From: Sinonovacula constricta
Lineage: Eukaryota; Mollusca; Bivalvia; Cardiida; Solecurtidae
NCBI GenBank assembly: GCA_007844125.1
Contig: CM017566.1
Location: forward strand, 58,036,970 to 58,100,969
Length of the DNA: 64,000 bases
Reading direction: 5' to 3'
The translations under genes and the position numbers were made by a program. Below are positions 35,236-47,700 of the stretch, piece after piece (within the stretch, counting starts at the first letter, position 1; the number at the start of each line of letters is the position of its first letter). The notes under the pieces were generated by a model, which made no database searches, was not told the origin of the DNA, and saw nothing but the letters and a program-made list of their open reading frames with translations.

Positions 35236-36870
35236 ACGCATAATGGAATTTAAAGACATATGAAGCATGGATCATTTATGCAAACTGAGACCAAGTTGTT
35301 GTTCCAGAAAGGATTGAAGTGTCAATGTTTTTTGGCATATGTGTTGTACATATGACCAACTATGGTCTGCTATCAAAGTGAAGGCATCACCATAATAGTT
35401 TCAGTGTCTGAAATAACGTGGTTCATAGATGGGATAACTTCTCGCCTGGATAATATGGAGCCTTATCCTGCTGTAATTATTTATAAGTAATGCAAAAGAA
35501 ACTTAAGCTATTAACTAATAACCAATACAATGATAGCAAGACTCATAGCTAGACACTCAGCAGGAAAAAGTGCACCAGCTGATTGGATGATTCCTAATTA
35601 GAGCTGGCTGATGTGGATATACAATATTTGCCCAAGTCTTCTTTAAACCACACTTAGGAAGCTTATAATTAGTTGTTGATCTGTAAGTTTGTGATGCCAT
35701 GTTTTTAATGCATTGGCATGCTATCATAGTAGGAACTTTATGACCTTGATACCCTCCAACTCAATAAGAGATCAGTATGGAAGTTAACCCCAATTAACAA
35801 ATAAACATATAACTGCAGAATAAAATTCAAGTGGGTTGAAAATGATGTCAATCCACCAATCTTCTGTGGTCTAACCACACAAGAATTAGACATGCATAAA
35901 ATCTTTGAGGTTTTATATGAGGGCGTTTTTTGTGAGTCCCTGTCTCTTTTTTCATTAAAAGTTATCTGGTATGAAAATCATAGGGATACATTTCTGAAGA
36001 AAAACAAAAACAAAACATTATCTATGACAACAAAAAATTAATATCAGACAAAAAGTACAGTTGAACACTTGTATGCAAATAGTAAAAAGGGATTAAAATC
36101 TAAAATATTATCAGACCCTGATGATAAGTTAGTTAATACAGAGGATGGATACATCAGTTTTTTTCTTCAGTCATCATAAAGTTATACTGATCATTCATTA
36201 TAAATATTCTCATAATATAAAGCAAAGATTTTAAAAATTCAATATGAGTTGGTTAAAAATAAACAAACATTACATACATTTAAATAAAAACATAACGTTT
36301 CACAAAGTACATAATTGATGACCCATTGCATTTCACAAATGTCTGCTAAAGTTAACAGTACTAATTGCTAATGCCTAGAAAATCAATAAACAAAAATAAT
36401 TATCATAATCACATGTTCTTTTTTCATTTCTTTGTTTGAACAAAGAAGTTAACTGACCTTTTTCTTGTTAGACACAATTGTGATTTTTGAACAGTGTATG
36501 ATTACACTGCTATTAAATCTAAACCAAAGTTTGACAGAATATCAAAATGAACATAGTTTGCTAGATAAATACCATACCTATAACTTTCAATCCACACAAT
36601 ATTTTTACATATATTGATTTTAATTAAATATTAAAATATTCATAACATTAATACAGCAAAAATTCTAATTCCCTACCCACGTTGTGTAGTACTGAAGCAA
36701 TAATAAACCTAACTACCCCCTTTCACAATTTGATGCTGTCCTCATCAAATCAACCACAACAATAATATAAAAACAATTAAGCATACTACAAAAATATCAA
36801 CATGTCTAATAAAAGACAATTCTTAAGTAACCTTCACCAATCTACCCCATATAACCTTGCTTACATTGCA
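35236..36870. other. A/T-rich non-coding stretch
   Basis: No gene, array or element recognised. Confidence 0.45.
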
Positions 36871-36880
36871 ATTCTATGAA

Positions 36881-37226
36881 CTAATTTCTGTCCAGCAACG
36901 TGTTGTTGTTTTTGTCAACTGCCAGAGAAAGAGGAATCTGTTGCTGTAGATTTCTATCGCCACGACGACTGGGACAATTATTTAGCGATGACAGAGATGG
37001 TTTAGTAGACTCCATGGCTGAGACATATATGTTACAATGTTGGCTGGTTTATGGTCAAGACAAGCTATAGCTGACAGAAGAGCCAGGGTTTGAGATGTCG
37101 AGAATCCCCCATCAACATCACTGCAACATTGTTCTCCCGGCCAGTGACACTAATGGCAATAGCCTTCGATGACAACAACCCACCCCCTCTTCCATCCCTA
37201 ACCTCATCTTTCAGTTTACTGTACAT
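36881..37226. other. Island with several short ORFs, possible small exons
   Basis: A roughly 350-bp island is visibly less A/T-rich than its flanks. On minus, an ATG ORF of 44 codons (37015 down to 36881) has a good start context (GCCATGG) and begins MESTKPSLSSLNN. A 53-codon ATG ORF (37226 down to 37065) includes SSKAIAISVTGRENNVAV. On plus, frames of similar length are open, and a splice-acceptor-like CTAATTTCTGTCCAG ends at 36895. Since frames are open on both strands, ORF length is not decisive. I recognise no domain. Exon or conserved regulatory element is unresolved. Confidence 0.25.
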
Positions 37227-38744
37227 ATTTATCTAATATTACAATTGTAACAATGCTTTACTTGTTTATTTATTTGTTAAATTACTTAAAGTCAATCATT
37301 TTTTATTTATTTAATATTCATTATATTATTAATAAAATTAATAATTTAAGATAAACATTCTCTTTGTTATTCTTCTGTATTTTTTCAGTGTATAATTTTT
37401 TGTTCAAGTTAATCCAGTTACACCAGAATTATTAAAGGTCATTATAATTCTTTGTTATATTTTAGTTAGTATAATTTTATTTGTAGATCAATCTTACATC
37501 ATAATTATATATTTTAAACCAAATACCACCCTTTATTAATTTTCTGCCCTACACTACACTGAGAAACACAGACTTACTTATTATACTTCTGTTGTTTATA
37601 ACATTTTTGGTCAAACAGTTAATGCTTGACAGAACAGAGTCATAAAAAGCAAGTAAAGCTTGTGACAAACATTTGATAAAAAGTGATATTTATTTAAAAT
37701 GTATGATGTTCCCTTCAGGAACATTTGTCAACAATTCTTTATTCTTTATACCCTTTATACCCTTTTTTTTACAGTATTATTATTTTCAAGTCAATCGTGC
37801 TTCATAATTTTTATATTTCCTCATTATTTGTAAATATTTTATTTTATTTTTATTCTTTACACTTTCTTGTATGTGTACACCATTTTACACCTTTACAAAC
37901 CATTCACAATCATTAGCAGAATCTGCATGACTAAGGGTTTATGTGTAGACTGGTTCAGCCTTAAATCCATTATTACAAGATAAACATACATTTATTAAAG
38001 TCCTTTTTATCTCTTTTAAAGAAAAACAACACAAAGTCAAGTGAATTTTCAAAATTATAGAACAATAAGTGACAGGGTTAAATCTTCCTGATATTTTCTC
38101 ATGACTTCATTTATTGTTCAATCTTGCATCAGAAATTTTATCATTTTTTATTCTTCTTGTTTTTTAAATTATGGTTCTCTCACTCAAATATCTTAATCAT
38201 TATTTTTTTAAGTCCTAACAATATTCTTAAGAAAGTAGATTTATGTCGCATATATTATATTAGGAAAGAAACATAAGTTTCTTGTTGTATCAAAGACTTG
38301 TTAATCGATTTCACACAAATTATATTGTGATTATCCCAAAATATTGAAAATACCATAGTTTAAAGAGAAACGTGTAAACACTTTATAAACAATCAGCCAT
38401 GTCAACTTTCTGTAATCTGTATTGAATATAGTTAACAAAAGTAATCCACAACAATTAATTCAACAAAATATTCCATATACTTCAGCAGTTTATGTACATG
38501 TGGCTACATTGGTTAATATTAAGTTTCCTTTTCTGTTTTAAATTTATTTCTAGCTTAGCATTATATATTTAACATAAGGTTCAGTAAATTGTAACCAGTA
38601 AACTGTTACATGCTTTATTCCTCAGAGAACATTGAGTCCTGTATTTGCTTCAAACTTATACAACTCAGGGTTGTTGTTTTTACAAGACTGCAGCAAAACA
38701 GTACATGTAATAATGGTAGGCCTAACAATTATATTCAGCTATGA
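37227..38744. other. A/T-rich non-coding stretch
   Basis: Long A/T-rich DNA with short F/L/I/Y-rich ORFs typical of its composition. Nothing identified. Confidence 0.45.
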
Positions 38745-38800
38745 ATGGTAGAGGAGCCCTCATACAAATGTCTGGGTAGACAAATATTTTATAAACACTT
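38745..38800 (-). mobile_element. SINE family A core fragment (copy 5)
   Basis: On the minus strand it reads TCTACCCAGACATTTGTATG then GAGGGCTCCTCTACCATTC. This parallels the core of copies 1 and 3 (TCTACCCAGACATAAGG, TCTTCCTCCACCAAT). Head and tail are lost. Confidence 0.4.
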
Positions 38801-38862
38801 AAATTATCTCTTTATCAGGCTAAAAAAGTAAATTTTATACAAATGTAAATATGTAATTACTC

Positions 38863-39110
38863 ATGAACATGAAAACCCAGACATCTCAGCATATACACCA
38901 TCAGTGGAAATGTGCACCATTCCCACAATTCCCTGAAATTCTGTTGTTGTGTTGCTCTGACACAAGAGTGGGATGCTTACATGTACCCTGTACACCAGAA
39001 TCTGCCTGTGTTTACCAGAAAATGTTACAAAAGAGAAGCAGTCCCGCAAGAAACGGCCCTTGAATCATTGAGATATGTTTCCAATCTGCACACATGTAAA
39101 CCCTAATTGC
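38863..39110. other. ORF-bearing island, coding status unresolved
   Basis: Less A/T-rich DNA with three overlapping 62-66-codon ORFs. In one plus frame (to the TAA at about 39106) the text is balanced and protein-like, including QEWDAYMYPVHQNLPVFTRK. No upstream ATG in good context and no clear splice sites were found. A second plus frame and the minus strand are also open, which weakens the case. Confidence 0.15.
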
Positions 39111-39358
39111 TTTTTGATGATATAATTATATACACAAGTCTACAGCACACGTATACACCAATGACGCTTAAAACTCGTCAGAAACAACTTCAAATGTTGG
39201 CTTGTAGATACCAAAGTAAGATAAAATGCTGCAAAATTTATTATTTGTTACAGAATTACTTTCATGTCTACTAACACTATTATTTTTTATTTTATGTAAG
39301 AAAAGGGAGAAAGTTGTCACTACCAAAATTGACTGAAAATGTAAACAATAAATCATAA

Positions 39359-40035
39359 TCAGTTACTTATCTTTATTGTTTAAGCCTAAAGTTCAATGAA
39401 TCAGTTACTTATCCTTAATGTTTAAGCCTGATGCTCAATAATTCCGTTACTTATCCTCAATGTTCAAGCCTGATGTTCAATAAATCAGTTACTAAACCTC
39501 AATGTTTAAGCCTAATGTTTAATAAATCAGTTACTTATCCTCAATGTTTAAGCCTAATGTTCAATAAATCAGTTACTTATCCTCAATGTTTAAGCCTAAT
39601 GTTCAATAAATCAGTTACTTATCCTCAGTGGTTAAGCCTAATGTTCAATAAATCAGTTACTTATCCTCAGTGGTTAAGCCTAATGTTTAATGAATCAGTT
39701 ACTTATGCTCAATGTTTAAGCCTAACGTTCAATAAATCAGTTACTTATCCTCAGTGGTTAAGCCTAATGTTCAATAAATCAGTTACTTATCCTCAGTGGT
39801 TAAGCCTAATGTTTAATAAATCAGTTACTTATCCTCAATGTTTAAGCCTAATGTTCAATAAATCAGTTACTTATGCTCAATGTTTAAGCCTAATGTTGAA
39901 TAAATCCGTTACTTATGCTCAATGTTTAAGCCTGATGTTCAATAAATCAGTTACTAATCCTCAATGTTTAAACCTAATGTTCAATAAATCAGTTACTTAT
40001 CCACAATGTTTATGCCTAATATTCAATTTGAAAAT
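39359..40035. repeat. Minisatellite, 42-bp unit, ~16 copies, with a 209-codon ORF
   Basis: The unit is TCAGTTACTTATCCTCAATG, TTTAAGCCTAATGTTCAATA, AA. At 14 codons per unit one plus frame is open for 209 codons (39431-40060), reading repeats of SVTYPQCLSLMFNK. Unit-to-unit differences are largely amino-acid changing (Y to K or N, P to A, C to W, F to L, S to N, M to T, K to E). That is not the pattern of a constrained protein. I class it as a non-coding minisatellite. Confidence 0.9.
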
Positions 40036-41340
40036 GACAACACCAAAAGTAATTTTTTAAGTCTGGTATTCAGGAACTTTTTTTATTTGAGAAATTTATT
40101 CATTTCCAGTATTAGTTGGTTACATTTAAACTTACTTAAAGTGTACAACTATGTACAAGTTCATTGTTATAGAAATATAAAACTTGAACAGATTAAAATA
40201 GTATTATTTTAAAGGTCTAAAAGAGATACTTTTAATAATTATAGACTGAATCCAGATGTTCATCATATAAAAAAACTGTTATTACAAATAAAATTATTTA
40301 ATGTTACCATGTAACAGAAGTAAATAATCTGTTTTATTAAAATTACTATTCTACATAGTGTGTTTTCATTTTAAGGCTATGTAGCCTTTTAATACCCTTT
40401 ATAGATTCTGCATGGTTTCAACAAAGCATTTTGGGAACATCATGTGACAATTGATATTGAATTGTCAGTACAAACCTTACTTGAACAGTCACTAGTGTCA
40501 GCCATTCTTTTATTTGTAAAGTGCAAATTATGTGACTTATGGATGCATCATTGGATGATTGAGCTGTGATAAAAATAGCAGCGGTGATTCCCTTTGTTTG
40601 GTATTTTGTAAACAATCGAAAAACGATGTTGTAAGGAGAGGATTGATCTTTTAGTTGCAAAAGAGAACAGAATACATAATTCAGTATGATGTATATAATT
40701 ATACAGTTCGATATACAACAAAAAACGATATAGTAAATAATTGCTATAATAATATAATATTGGGCCACAATTATGGTCACTTAAGCAATGTGCAGTTATC
40801 ACTAGTGGAGACATGCCGGTGAGCCGCATGACTCCTCACCAAAACATTTTCTACCCAACTGAAACACAGAGTATGAGGGTGGAAGGGAGACAGGAGTTCT
40901 CTGGCAACACCATCCACTAGACCGCACTATGCCTCGCATACATTTGAACTGTGGTAGTATGGTAAGGTATGGCAAAGTTCAGACAATAAAGTGTTAAAAA
41001 AAGCTAAATAATTTAATATTAAATTATACATCCTTTTTTAATAATTATGGTCTTTTTGATTTCCTTCACACATTTTCAAAGCATTATTTAATGACAAGCA
41101 ACTGCATAGAAACTTTCAAACAACATCTGTCATAGATTTTTATGTTTCAAAAGCGTGACTGTACAACACTTAAAATTTACTAAATTTCAAAGAGATGAAA
41201 GCAATAAGGATGATCTGAACTGATAAAGCCATGATGGTTATACTGGTATAGAGGCTATCTAATTGAAAGCAATGATTATTATGTAAGCATAGAGGCTATC
41301 TGACTGAAAATGAGATGAAACAAGAAATCCTAACCATCTC
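40036..41340. other. A/T-rich stretch with a mixed-complexity block at 40790-40940
   Basis: About 40790-40940 is less A/T-rich (GACATGCCGGTGAGCCGCAT, CTGGCAACACCATCCACTAG) and might be a decayed element. CTGGGCAACACCACTGGC near 17790 is faintly similar. No gene recognised. Confidence 0.4.
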
Positions 41341-41620
41341 CATGTCAGAGGTCACATGCCTTTCACATCATGTCAGAGGTAACACGCCTTTCACATTATG
41401 TCAGAGGTCACACGCCTTTCACATCATGTCAGAAGTCATGTGCCTGTCACATTATGTCAGAGGTTACATGCCTTTCACATCATGTTAGAGGTCACATGCC
41501 TTTCATATTATGTCAGAGGTCACATGCCTTTCACATCATGTCAGAGGTCACATGCCTTTCACATTGTGTCAGAGGTCACATGCCTTTCACATCATGTCAG
41601 AAGTCACATGCCTTTCAGAG
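41341..41620. repeat. Minisatellite, 28-bp unit, ~10 copies, from a dispersed-repeat head
   Basis: The unit is TGTCAGAGGTCACATGCCTT followed by TCACATCA. The last unit runs without a break into the body of the hairpin-headed repeat (41590-41690). This shows that the array arose by amplifying the element's first 28 bp. Two overlapping plus-strand ORFs (76 and 98 codons) are by-products. Confidence 0.95.
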
Positions 41621-41690
41621 CATATTAACTTCTGCCACCAAGACGGTAAAAAGACATTGGGCTTGACAAATGAGAACTAAATGAGATTAA
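41590..41690 (+). mobile_element. Hairpin-headed dispersed repeat, copy 3
   Basis: Head stem AGAAGT (41599-41604) pairs with ACTTCT (41628-41633). The body has CTGCCACCAAGACGGTAAAA and GGGCTTGACAAATGAGA, as in copy 1. The stem bases differ from copy 1 on both arms in a matching way. Confidence 0.6.
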
Positions 41691-43139
41691 AACAATTTGA
41701 TATAGTTTTAAAAAAAAATTTACTATTTAAGTTTAATTCTAAGCAATGTCATGTACAGTCCAATGAAGCTACTTCAAATCATAATCTAACCATTGTACGG
41801 TCTACTACTGCTGCCATTTTTTCACACCTTCATGAGTGAAAGGAACTCAGCTGGCATTCTGACATCACATTGGCTCATTGGCATGGTGATCATCATTGCA
41901 ACATACAATAAGCATGTTGTTCACTATTTGGTGTTGACAGGGTATTGAGTAAAATAAGTAAGGGTATTCATTCTATATAGTCATTAGTCAAACTTGCATA
42001 TGCTGTAATGTGAGGGACGAGGGTAAATACAACCATCATTTAGGCAAATCAGTATCAGTCTACTACGCTTTACATGCTTCTTTACCATACTAACACCTAA
42101 CCACAACCATCATTTTATGAAGTAAAAAGATACATGTTATTTGCACAATGCACTTTTATATACATATATGTATATATATATATATAATACATACATATAT
42201 ATAATAAACAATAAGCTTTCTATTAATTTTAACCCCGTATTACAAGGTAGAAAATAACAAATAACAATAACAACAACGTATTGTGTCAGGTTATGTCAGG
42301 TAGAAACTGGTTTACGTAACAACAATGGCTGACAGCTGCAATCAACAATGTCACTAAGGCAAGTGATGACACTTTAGATTCTATGATCGAACATATAATA
42401 TGACTGGTCGAAAGGACATTTGTCATATCATGACTGGACTGTATTAAAATCTCAATTTGGTACCTCAATCTCTGCATTTTTTTCTCAAAGTTCAGTTAAT
42501 TTCTGCAATTTCCTTTTAAATATAATACTGAAAAAAACATTTTTAGCAATATTTACATGTGATATCATTTAAATTATTGGAAATGTGGATGCAATTAAGT
42601 CCCAAAAGATCATATTTTACTCTACATGTTAGTACAATGTTGTGTTATGTCACAGTGAAATTAGCCTTTTATTTTGTTCATAAATCTTCATAATTCACTG
42701 CTAGGCATCAAATAATATATTCATGTTTAAATTCGACTCACCATATGATTGTTTTATTATATCACTTACTCTATGAACTCCTTTAGTTTTTGATTGGCCA
42801 ATTGCTGATATTACCTCAGGAAATTTGGAAATTTTCAATAGTTTTTGCACTCTATAGTTTTGTGGACCTGGTTATTGTCATACTTACCTGAACTGTGTCT
42901 TGAATGCATCTTTTATTAATATTACACACCTGGATTCTTAAAACTACATAAAATTATTTTAAACAAGGTAGACATTACTCTTAAAACATGACTCAGCAGA
43001 TTTATAGACCTCTAAAGGGATAGAGAAACAAATTAAGATGCTTTTAGGAGAAGCCATTGTGCAACTTTTTTCGCCAATGCCTCTTTTTGCTTTTTGCATG
43101 TATTGTTAGGTAATGCTGTATATTCTTTCTCTGTTTCAT
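41691..43139. other. A/T-rich non-coding stretch with TA microsatellite
   Basis: A TA/TACA-rich tract lies at about 42158-42212. Nothing else identified. Confidence 0.45.
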
Positions 43140-43625
43140 AAAACAAGAAGGCCTTTTCCCCTTAATCGCTCATCTGAGGACTCTGGCTTTAGGTAGGCTC
43201 ATATCTAACATCAAGTGATTAAGAGTTATTTACTTTTATTTACAAAGAAATCTTTGGTAAATGTTCTTTCCAACATTTGACCCCGTGGCATACTTTTGAA
43301 TCCCACAAGACTCAGTTATAAACTTATCCAAGATTTAATGCAGACAAACAGTCTGACCAAGCCTGGCCAAAACCTGGCCATAAATGTGGCCTCTTGGGTC
43401 TTCAACTTTTTTTCTAAAAATTTAACTTAGTGACCTTGTTTTTGATGCCACATATCCCAATTACAAACTCATCCAAGACTTCATGCAGATAAATATTCTG
43501 ACCAAGCTTGGTGAAGATTGGATAAAAACTGTGGCCTCTAGAGTGTTCACCAGCTTGTTGATGCCGAACGACATGATGCATGACAGACGAAGGGGTAACA
43601 GAAAAGCTCAGTAGTATTTGAACAT
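43140..43625 (+). mobile_element. Bivalve-type dispersed repeat D, copy 2
   Basis: Blocks include CCTTAATCGCTCATCTGAGG, TTAAGAGTTATTTAC, AATGTGGCCTCTTGGGTC, AACTTAGTGACCTTGTTTTT and GTGGCCTCTAGAGTGTTCAC. AAACTTATCCAAGATTTAAT (43320) recurs as AAACTCATCCAAGACTTCAT (43465), an internal period of about 145 bp. It ends GAACGACATGATGCATGACA and AAAAGCTCA. Confidence 0.7.
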
Positions 43626-44920
43626 TTATGTGAATATTCTACATCAAAGGTTTAAACTATTTATAAAAGGTTTTCAAAGTGAAGAGATAAGCATATTCTG
43701 AAAAAAAGAAAATGTTTGAGTAAGATTTTTTTTCCTTCAAAGTCAATTACCAAATGCATGTACTGAGCAACCTACTGACTTCAGTTGCCGTATTGGAGAT
43801 GGCAGACTCATCCCAGATGATAACTGACTGACCTAAAAAGGTCCTCCAAAAGAATACATTGTTATGGTAGATCTCCTGAAAAATGAATAATTCTTGCTTT
43901 CCACAGTTTTTCTTAGTGCTTAACAGAAATTTAGGTAAAATTTAAACATAGCAGTGGTTATTGTTAAGGGGCAAGGGTATTTTAGTTTATCTTTTATCCA
44001 GTGTTTATTCATTTAAAGCTGTTTCTCCAGGAACTAAATGCAATAGTAATATTTACCTTCATATAAACAACTGCCTATTACCACCTGCTTTTACATGCAG
44101 CCTTTTATAATATTGATAAAATGAAATGGTCATGAATTACAGGAGATAATAAGTTATTCAACTCTACATCAAGTAAAGCTATGCCAGTTTCCATGACTAC
44201 ATGTATTATGGTACCAACAACTTGCTGATATAGAAAACTAAAGGAATTCAGTCTACTAGAATTGTTTCTATAAACCCAAAACTTCCACAATTGATCTCAA
44301 AGTTTTGCATTTTCAAAATAAAAATGAATACTTTTCTGCCCAAAGGGTAAAATGTATTGAGAAAATGTATCTGTGACAATGGTTTTGCCTCTCATAAACT
44401 TGTTGCCATGCATATATTCTCTCTTACAATATCTGTGCTAATTAGATTTTTTTTTGAAGTATTTAGTATTGACTAATTTTGTGAATTTTAGTCATGATGG
44501 CCAAATAATTCTGATAGTATATAATAAGAAAGCTCAATCCATACTTAACTTAATAAATGTGTTTATAATACCTACCAGAACATGTATATCAAACCTAACA
44601 ATATTTATACCTTAACTGAGCAGTAATTACAGGGTTGGTGGGAAGGATGCGTGCTCTCACACAGTTTAAATAAAGCTGACAGTTGCCAACTAACCATCAT
44701 GCATTTTACAAAGAATTTAACCAGAATAAGGTTAAATATGTATGTCACATGACAACAAATGGAAATACTATTTAGGTGCAGCAAAATATGGGTCACTTGA
44801 TATTACTTATTATTTCTAAGGAAAGGCTGAAGATAAAAAGAAGAGGAAAGGCAATAATTATCATGAAGACATGTGTTTAATCCAGTCAAGGTTTGGTCAT
44901 GGTTGTTCACTGAGGTATAT
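43626..44920. other. A/T-rich non-coding stretch
   Basis: Nothing identified; short ORFs only. Confidence 0.45.
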
Positions 44921-44927
44921 ATATTTA

Positions 44928-45020
44928 TGATGATGTTGTTGATGATGATGATAATTGTGATGACATCGATGGGTGTGACCATGCTGCTCATGATGATGAT
45001 AATGGATGCGATGATGCTCA
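44928..45020. repeat. GAT/ATG trinucleotide-rich tract
   Basis: Imperfect GATGATGATG runs with GTTGTT interruptions. The I/N/V/S-rich minus ORF here is a composition effect. Confidence 0.8.
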
Positions 45021-45060
45021 TGATAGTTGTGGTTGCGAAGATGTTTTTTTGATGGGTTAA

Positions 45061-45225
45061 TTGTCAGTTATTTGGAGACGGTGATGCTGGAAGCAGATAT
45101 AGTGCTGCCTTCACTGTAAATAGCATGCCTTGAAGATTTGGCACAATACCACAACCAGTCAATTTATCCTGACACAGGGTTGACCAGTCATGGAACTAGA
45201 CTTATATTGCTAACAAGGGAGCTAT
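45061..45225 (+). mobile_element. Dispersed repeat B, copy 2
   Basis: GTCAGTTATTTGGAGACGGT, AAGCAGATATAGTGCTGCCT, AATAGCATGCCTTG, GCACAATACCACAACCAGTC and TCCTGACACAGGGTTGACCA correspond block by block to 12975-13120. Both copies are in the plus orientation. Confidence 0.5.
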
Positions 45226-46019
45226 ATCACTGCCATTTTTATTGACTTTGGAATGTCTTGGCCTGTGAACCTATGGCCTCCTGTACATGGATCTGATGAT
45301 CTGCCTATTGTGCTTCCATGATGATGATGATGATGTCTGTGATGATGATGATGATGTTGGAATGATGATGGTGTTGATAATTATAAGAAAAATTTTACAT
45401 TGTTTTAAGAAGAATCACACAAACAAGTTTTATTTCTTGCCTTATTAGTGGTGGAGGTGTTGATGATATTAATCATGAAAAAATGATTATTCTACAACCG
45501 CTGCTGCTGCTGTTAATAGAATTATGGACTGAATTGAACAACCTTATTGTTATTCAAAAGTTGAATAACATCATATTTGCAGCAGAAACAACACAACCTT
45601 GATATTTGATGGTGAATCTTATTAAAGAAACTTGCTATCATTCTATGTGATGAAGTTGTCATGCCAACATTATTTTCATCATTTTCAAATAACATACAGT
45701 GACGCAGTAAAAGGCAAGGGTAATTTCAGTTTTAAATTTGTAGGTGCAGCTTGTAATAATTGTCGGTCAAGCAGGACATGTACATGTTGGTCAAGTATGA
45801 CAATAAAGTACTTCTACAGGAGACTTATGGAGTTTAATGCTAAAGTTATAGGGTTGAATACTCTGTCTGACTGAACTATTGTACCTGCAGGTTCTACCCC
45901 TTGGTCAGTGGTAATAGGATTCCATACTATATTATTGGTTTTCGATTTATATTTTAGTTAATCTCAACATCACAATTGAGGTTATTATAGTAACATTCAG
46001 TTTAACTGGTGAAGGAAGT
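45226..46019. other. Non-coding stretch with (ATG)n and (CTG)n
   Basis: An ATG/GAT trinucleotide run lies at about 45318-45372 and a short CTGCTGCTGCTG at about 45500. ACATGTACATGT at about 45777 is a 12-bp palindrome. An 80-codon plus ORF (45632-45874) has no domain I recognise. Confidence 0.45.
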
Positions 46020-46165
46020 GCCTTGAAAAATGTCTGGGTAGAACGACTGGTTCATTGAAGGTCAGCTGAGTAGACATCTAAAAATGAATGTTTGTTCTCC
46101 CATAACCTGGACTCAAACCCAAGCAGTGATGGGGAGTGACCAGGAGTCAGATGAAATACAAGCTC
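46020..46165 (-). mobile_element. SINE family A, diverged copy 4
   Basis: On the minus strand it reads CTTGGGTTTGAGTCCAGGTT (B-box-like; 46109-46123 on plus), GAGAACAAACATTCAT, TCAGCTGACC, then CGTTCTACCCAGACAT. That is the same block order as copy 3 (AAAGTCCTGTTTGGGGCGAG, ACTGTCATG, GGTTCTACCCAGACAT). It is more diverged than copies 1 and 3. Confidence 0.5.
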
Positions 46166-47480
46166 AGAACTTGGACTTACTAAATTTAACATTTGTTACT
46201 CGGAATAACTGAAGCTGCACTCTCAGAAATTCTTGTTAGGTTTATTGGGTCACCCAGAATGGTGACCTCTATATTCCTAATTGGTTTTGGAAATGTCTAT
46301 GGAGTGACAACACAGCTTCAAGAAGCAATCATATCTTTAACTGTTATTGGTTATGTTTATGCTATTTCAGCAGTAAAATGACCAATTGTTATATATCTAT
46401 TATGGTGTTTGGTTTCTTTTTGTTTCTTAAACAACTACCACTTAATCTACAACAAATAAACGTAAAAACTGTGGGGAAAAAATCCACAATTTACAGATAC
46501 ATACCTAGTTCAAATTGTTTCAGACTTAAAATTAATATGGATAACAGAGGGGTACATTTTATATGTTTTTACATATGTCTACATTTAATGACCAGTAATA
46601 ACAACTTACAAGCACAATCAAGTACATACTTGCATCAATACATACAAAGTAAGTGAGCATATATACGAAACAATATCAGTACAAATTAACATTGTAATGA
46701 CTGAAAATGATAAAGACAGACATAGACCAACAGTTTGGGAAAATTTAAAGTTAAAAGGTTAAATAACTGTGTATTAAGAATATTTTATGGATGGCTGATT
46801 TAGAAGATAATTTATTAAAAGGATCAGTAAATATACTAAATAAGTGTTCTGTTCATTAATAATGTAATAATAATAATAGTAATAATAATAATAATAATGA
46901 AAGTGCATTGTGAAAATATTTTCTTTTATTTAATGCTCTGTTTACAATTTTTTATTTTATATTATTTTCCGGTGACTTTGATGCTCTGCATATACTTTTT
47001 CTAGTTTTCTGGTTATTTACATATATGCCTGCAGTGAAACAGTTCATTAGGATCAAAGAAATAAGTTTTTGGATAATGAGCCACAGAGCCTTTGATCATA
47101 ATTAGTCGACAATGACGGAACTATTCACACAACTGTCTTATTAAAAAGAACTAAACTTGTAATAAGCTAGAATTTTAAAACTAGGACCAATTTTCATTCA
47201 AAGAAATTTGATATTTCAATTTAAACAGTTTATTCATCAAAATTTGACTAGATAAAAAACAGAATTTAAATTCCTAAATTTTTATCAAATAGCTTGACTT
47301 AATTCACTTTCTAAAGTGTTTATTATATTGTTATATCTTTTTGCAAAACAATTATCTATATTACCAAATAAATAAATGAGCTTTAGAATAAAAACAACAG
47401 ACTTACAAATGAAATATAAAATTATTGATCCTTTGGTCCAACAAGTTAGTAGAATCTACCGGATCAGTTAAAACTTTACA
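46166..47480. other. A/T-rich stretch with (AAT)n
   Basis: An AAT trinucleotide tract lies at about 46858-46900. Short plus ORFs at 46193-46656 show no recognisable domain. Nothing else. Confidence 0.45.
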
Positions 47481-47482
47481 TA

Positions 47483-47700
47483 GGGGCACCAGTATCCGAG
47501 CGTTTAGAGTCACTGACTTGTAACTCCTCAGCCCCTCACCGCATGGGTTAAAGTCCTGTTTGGGGCGAGAACTGTCATGTGGGAAGGTTTTTCAGCTTAA
47601 CTGCAGTGTGCCAGTGGTTCTACCCAGACATAAGGGTCTTCCTCCACCAATCAATCATTTATCTAGAAACTTCCATCACCAATATATAGCTAGAATAGCA
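47483..47700 (+). mobile_element. tRNA-derived SINE, family A copy 3
   Basis: The best-preserved copy. The head is GGGGCACCAGTATCCGAGCG then TTTAGAGTCACTGACTTGTA, and the B-box-like GGGTTAAAGTCCTG follows. The body is GGGGCGAGAACTGTCATGTG, GGAAGGTTTTTCAGCTTAAC, TGCAGTGTGCCAGTGGTTC, core TACCCAGACATAAGGGTCTT and CCTCCACCAATCAATC. The tail is not obvious. Confidence 0.75.
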
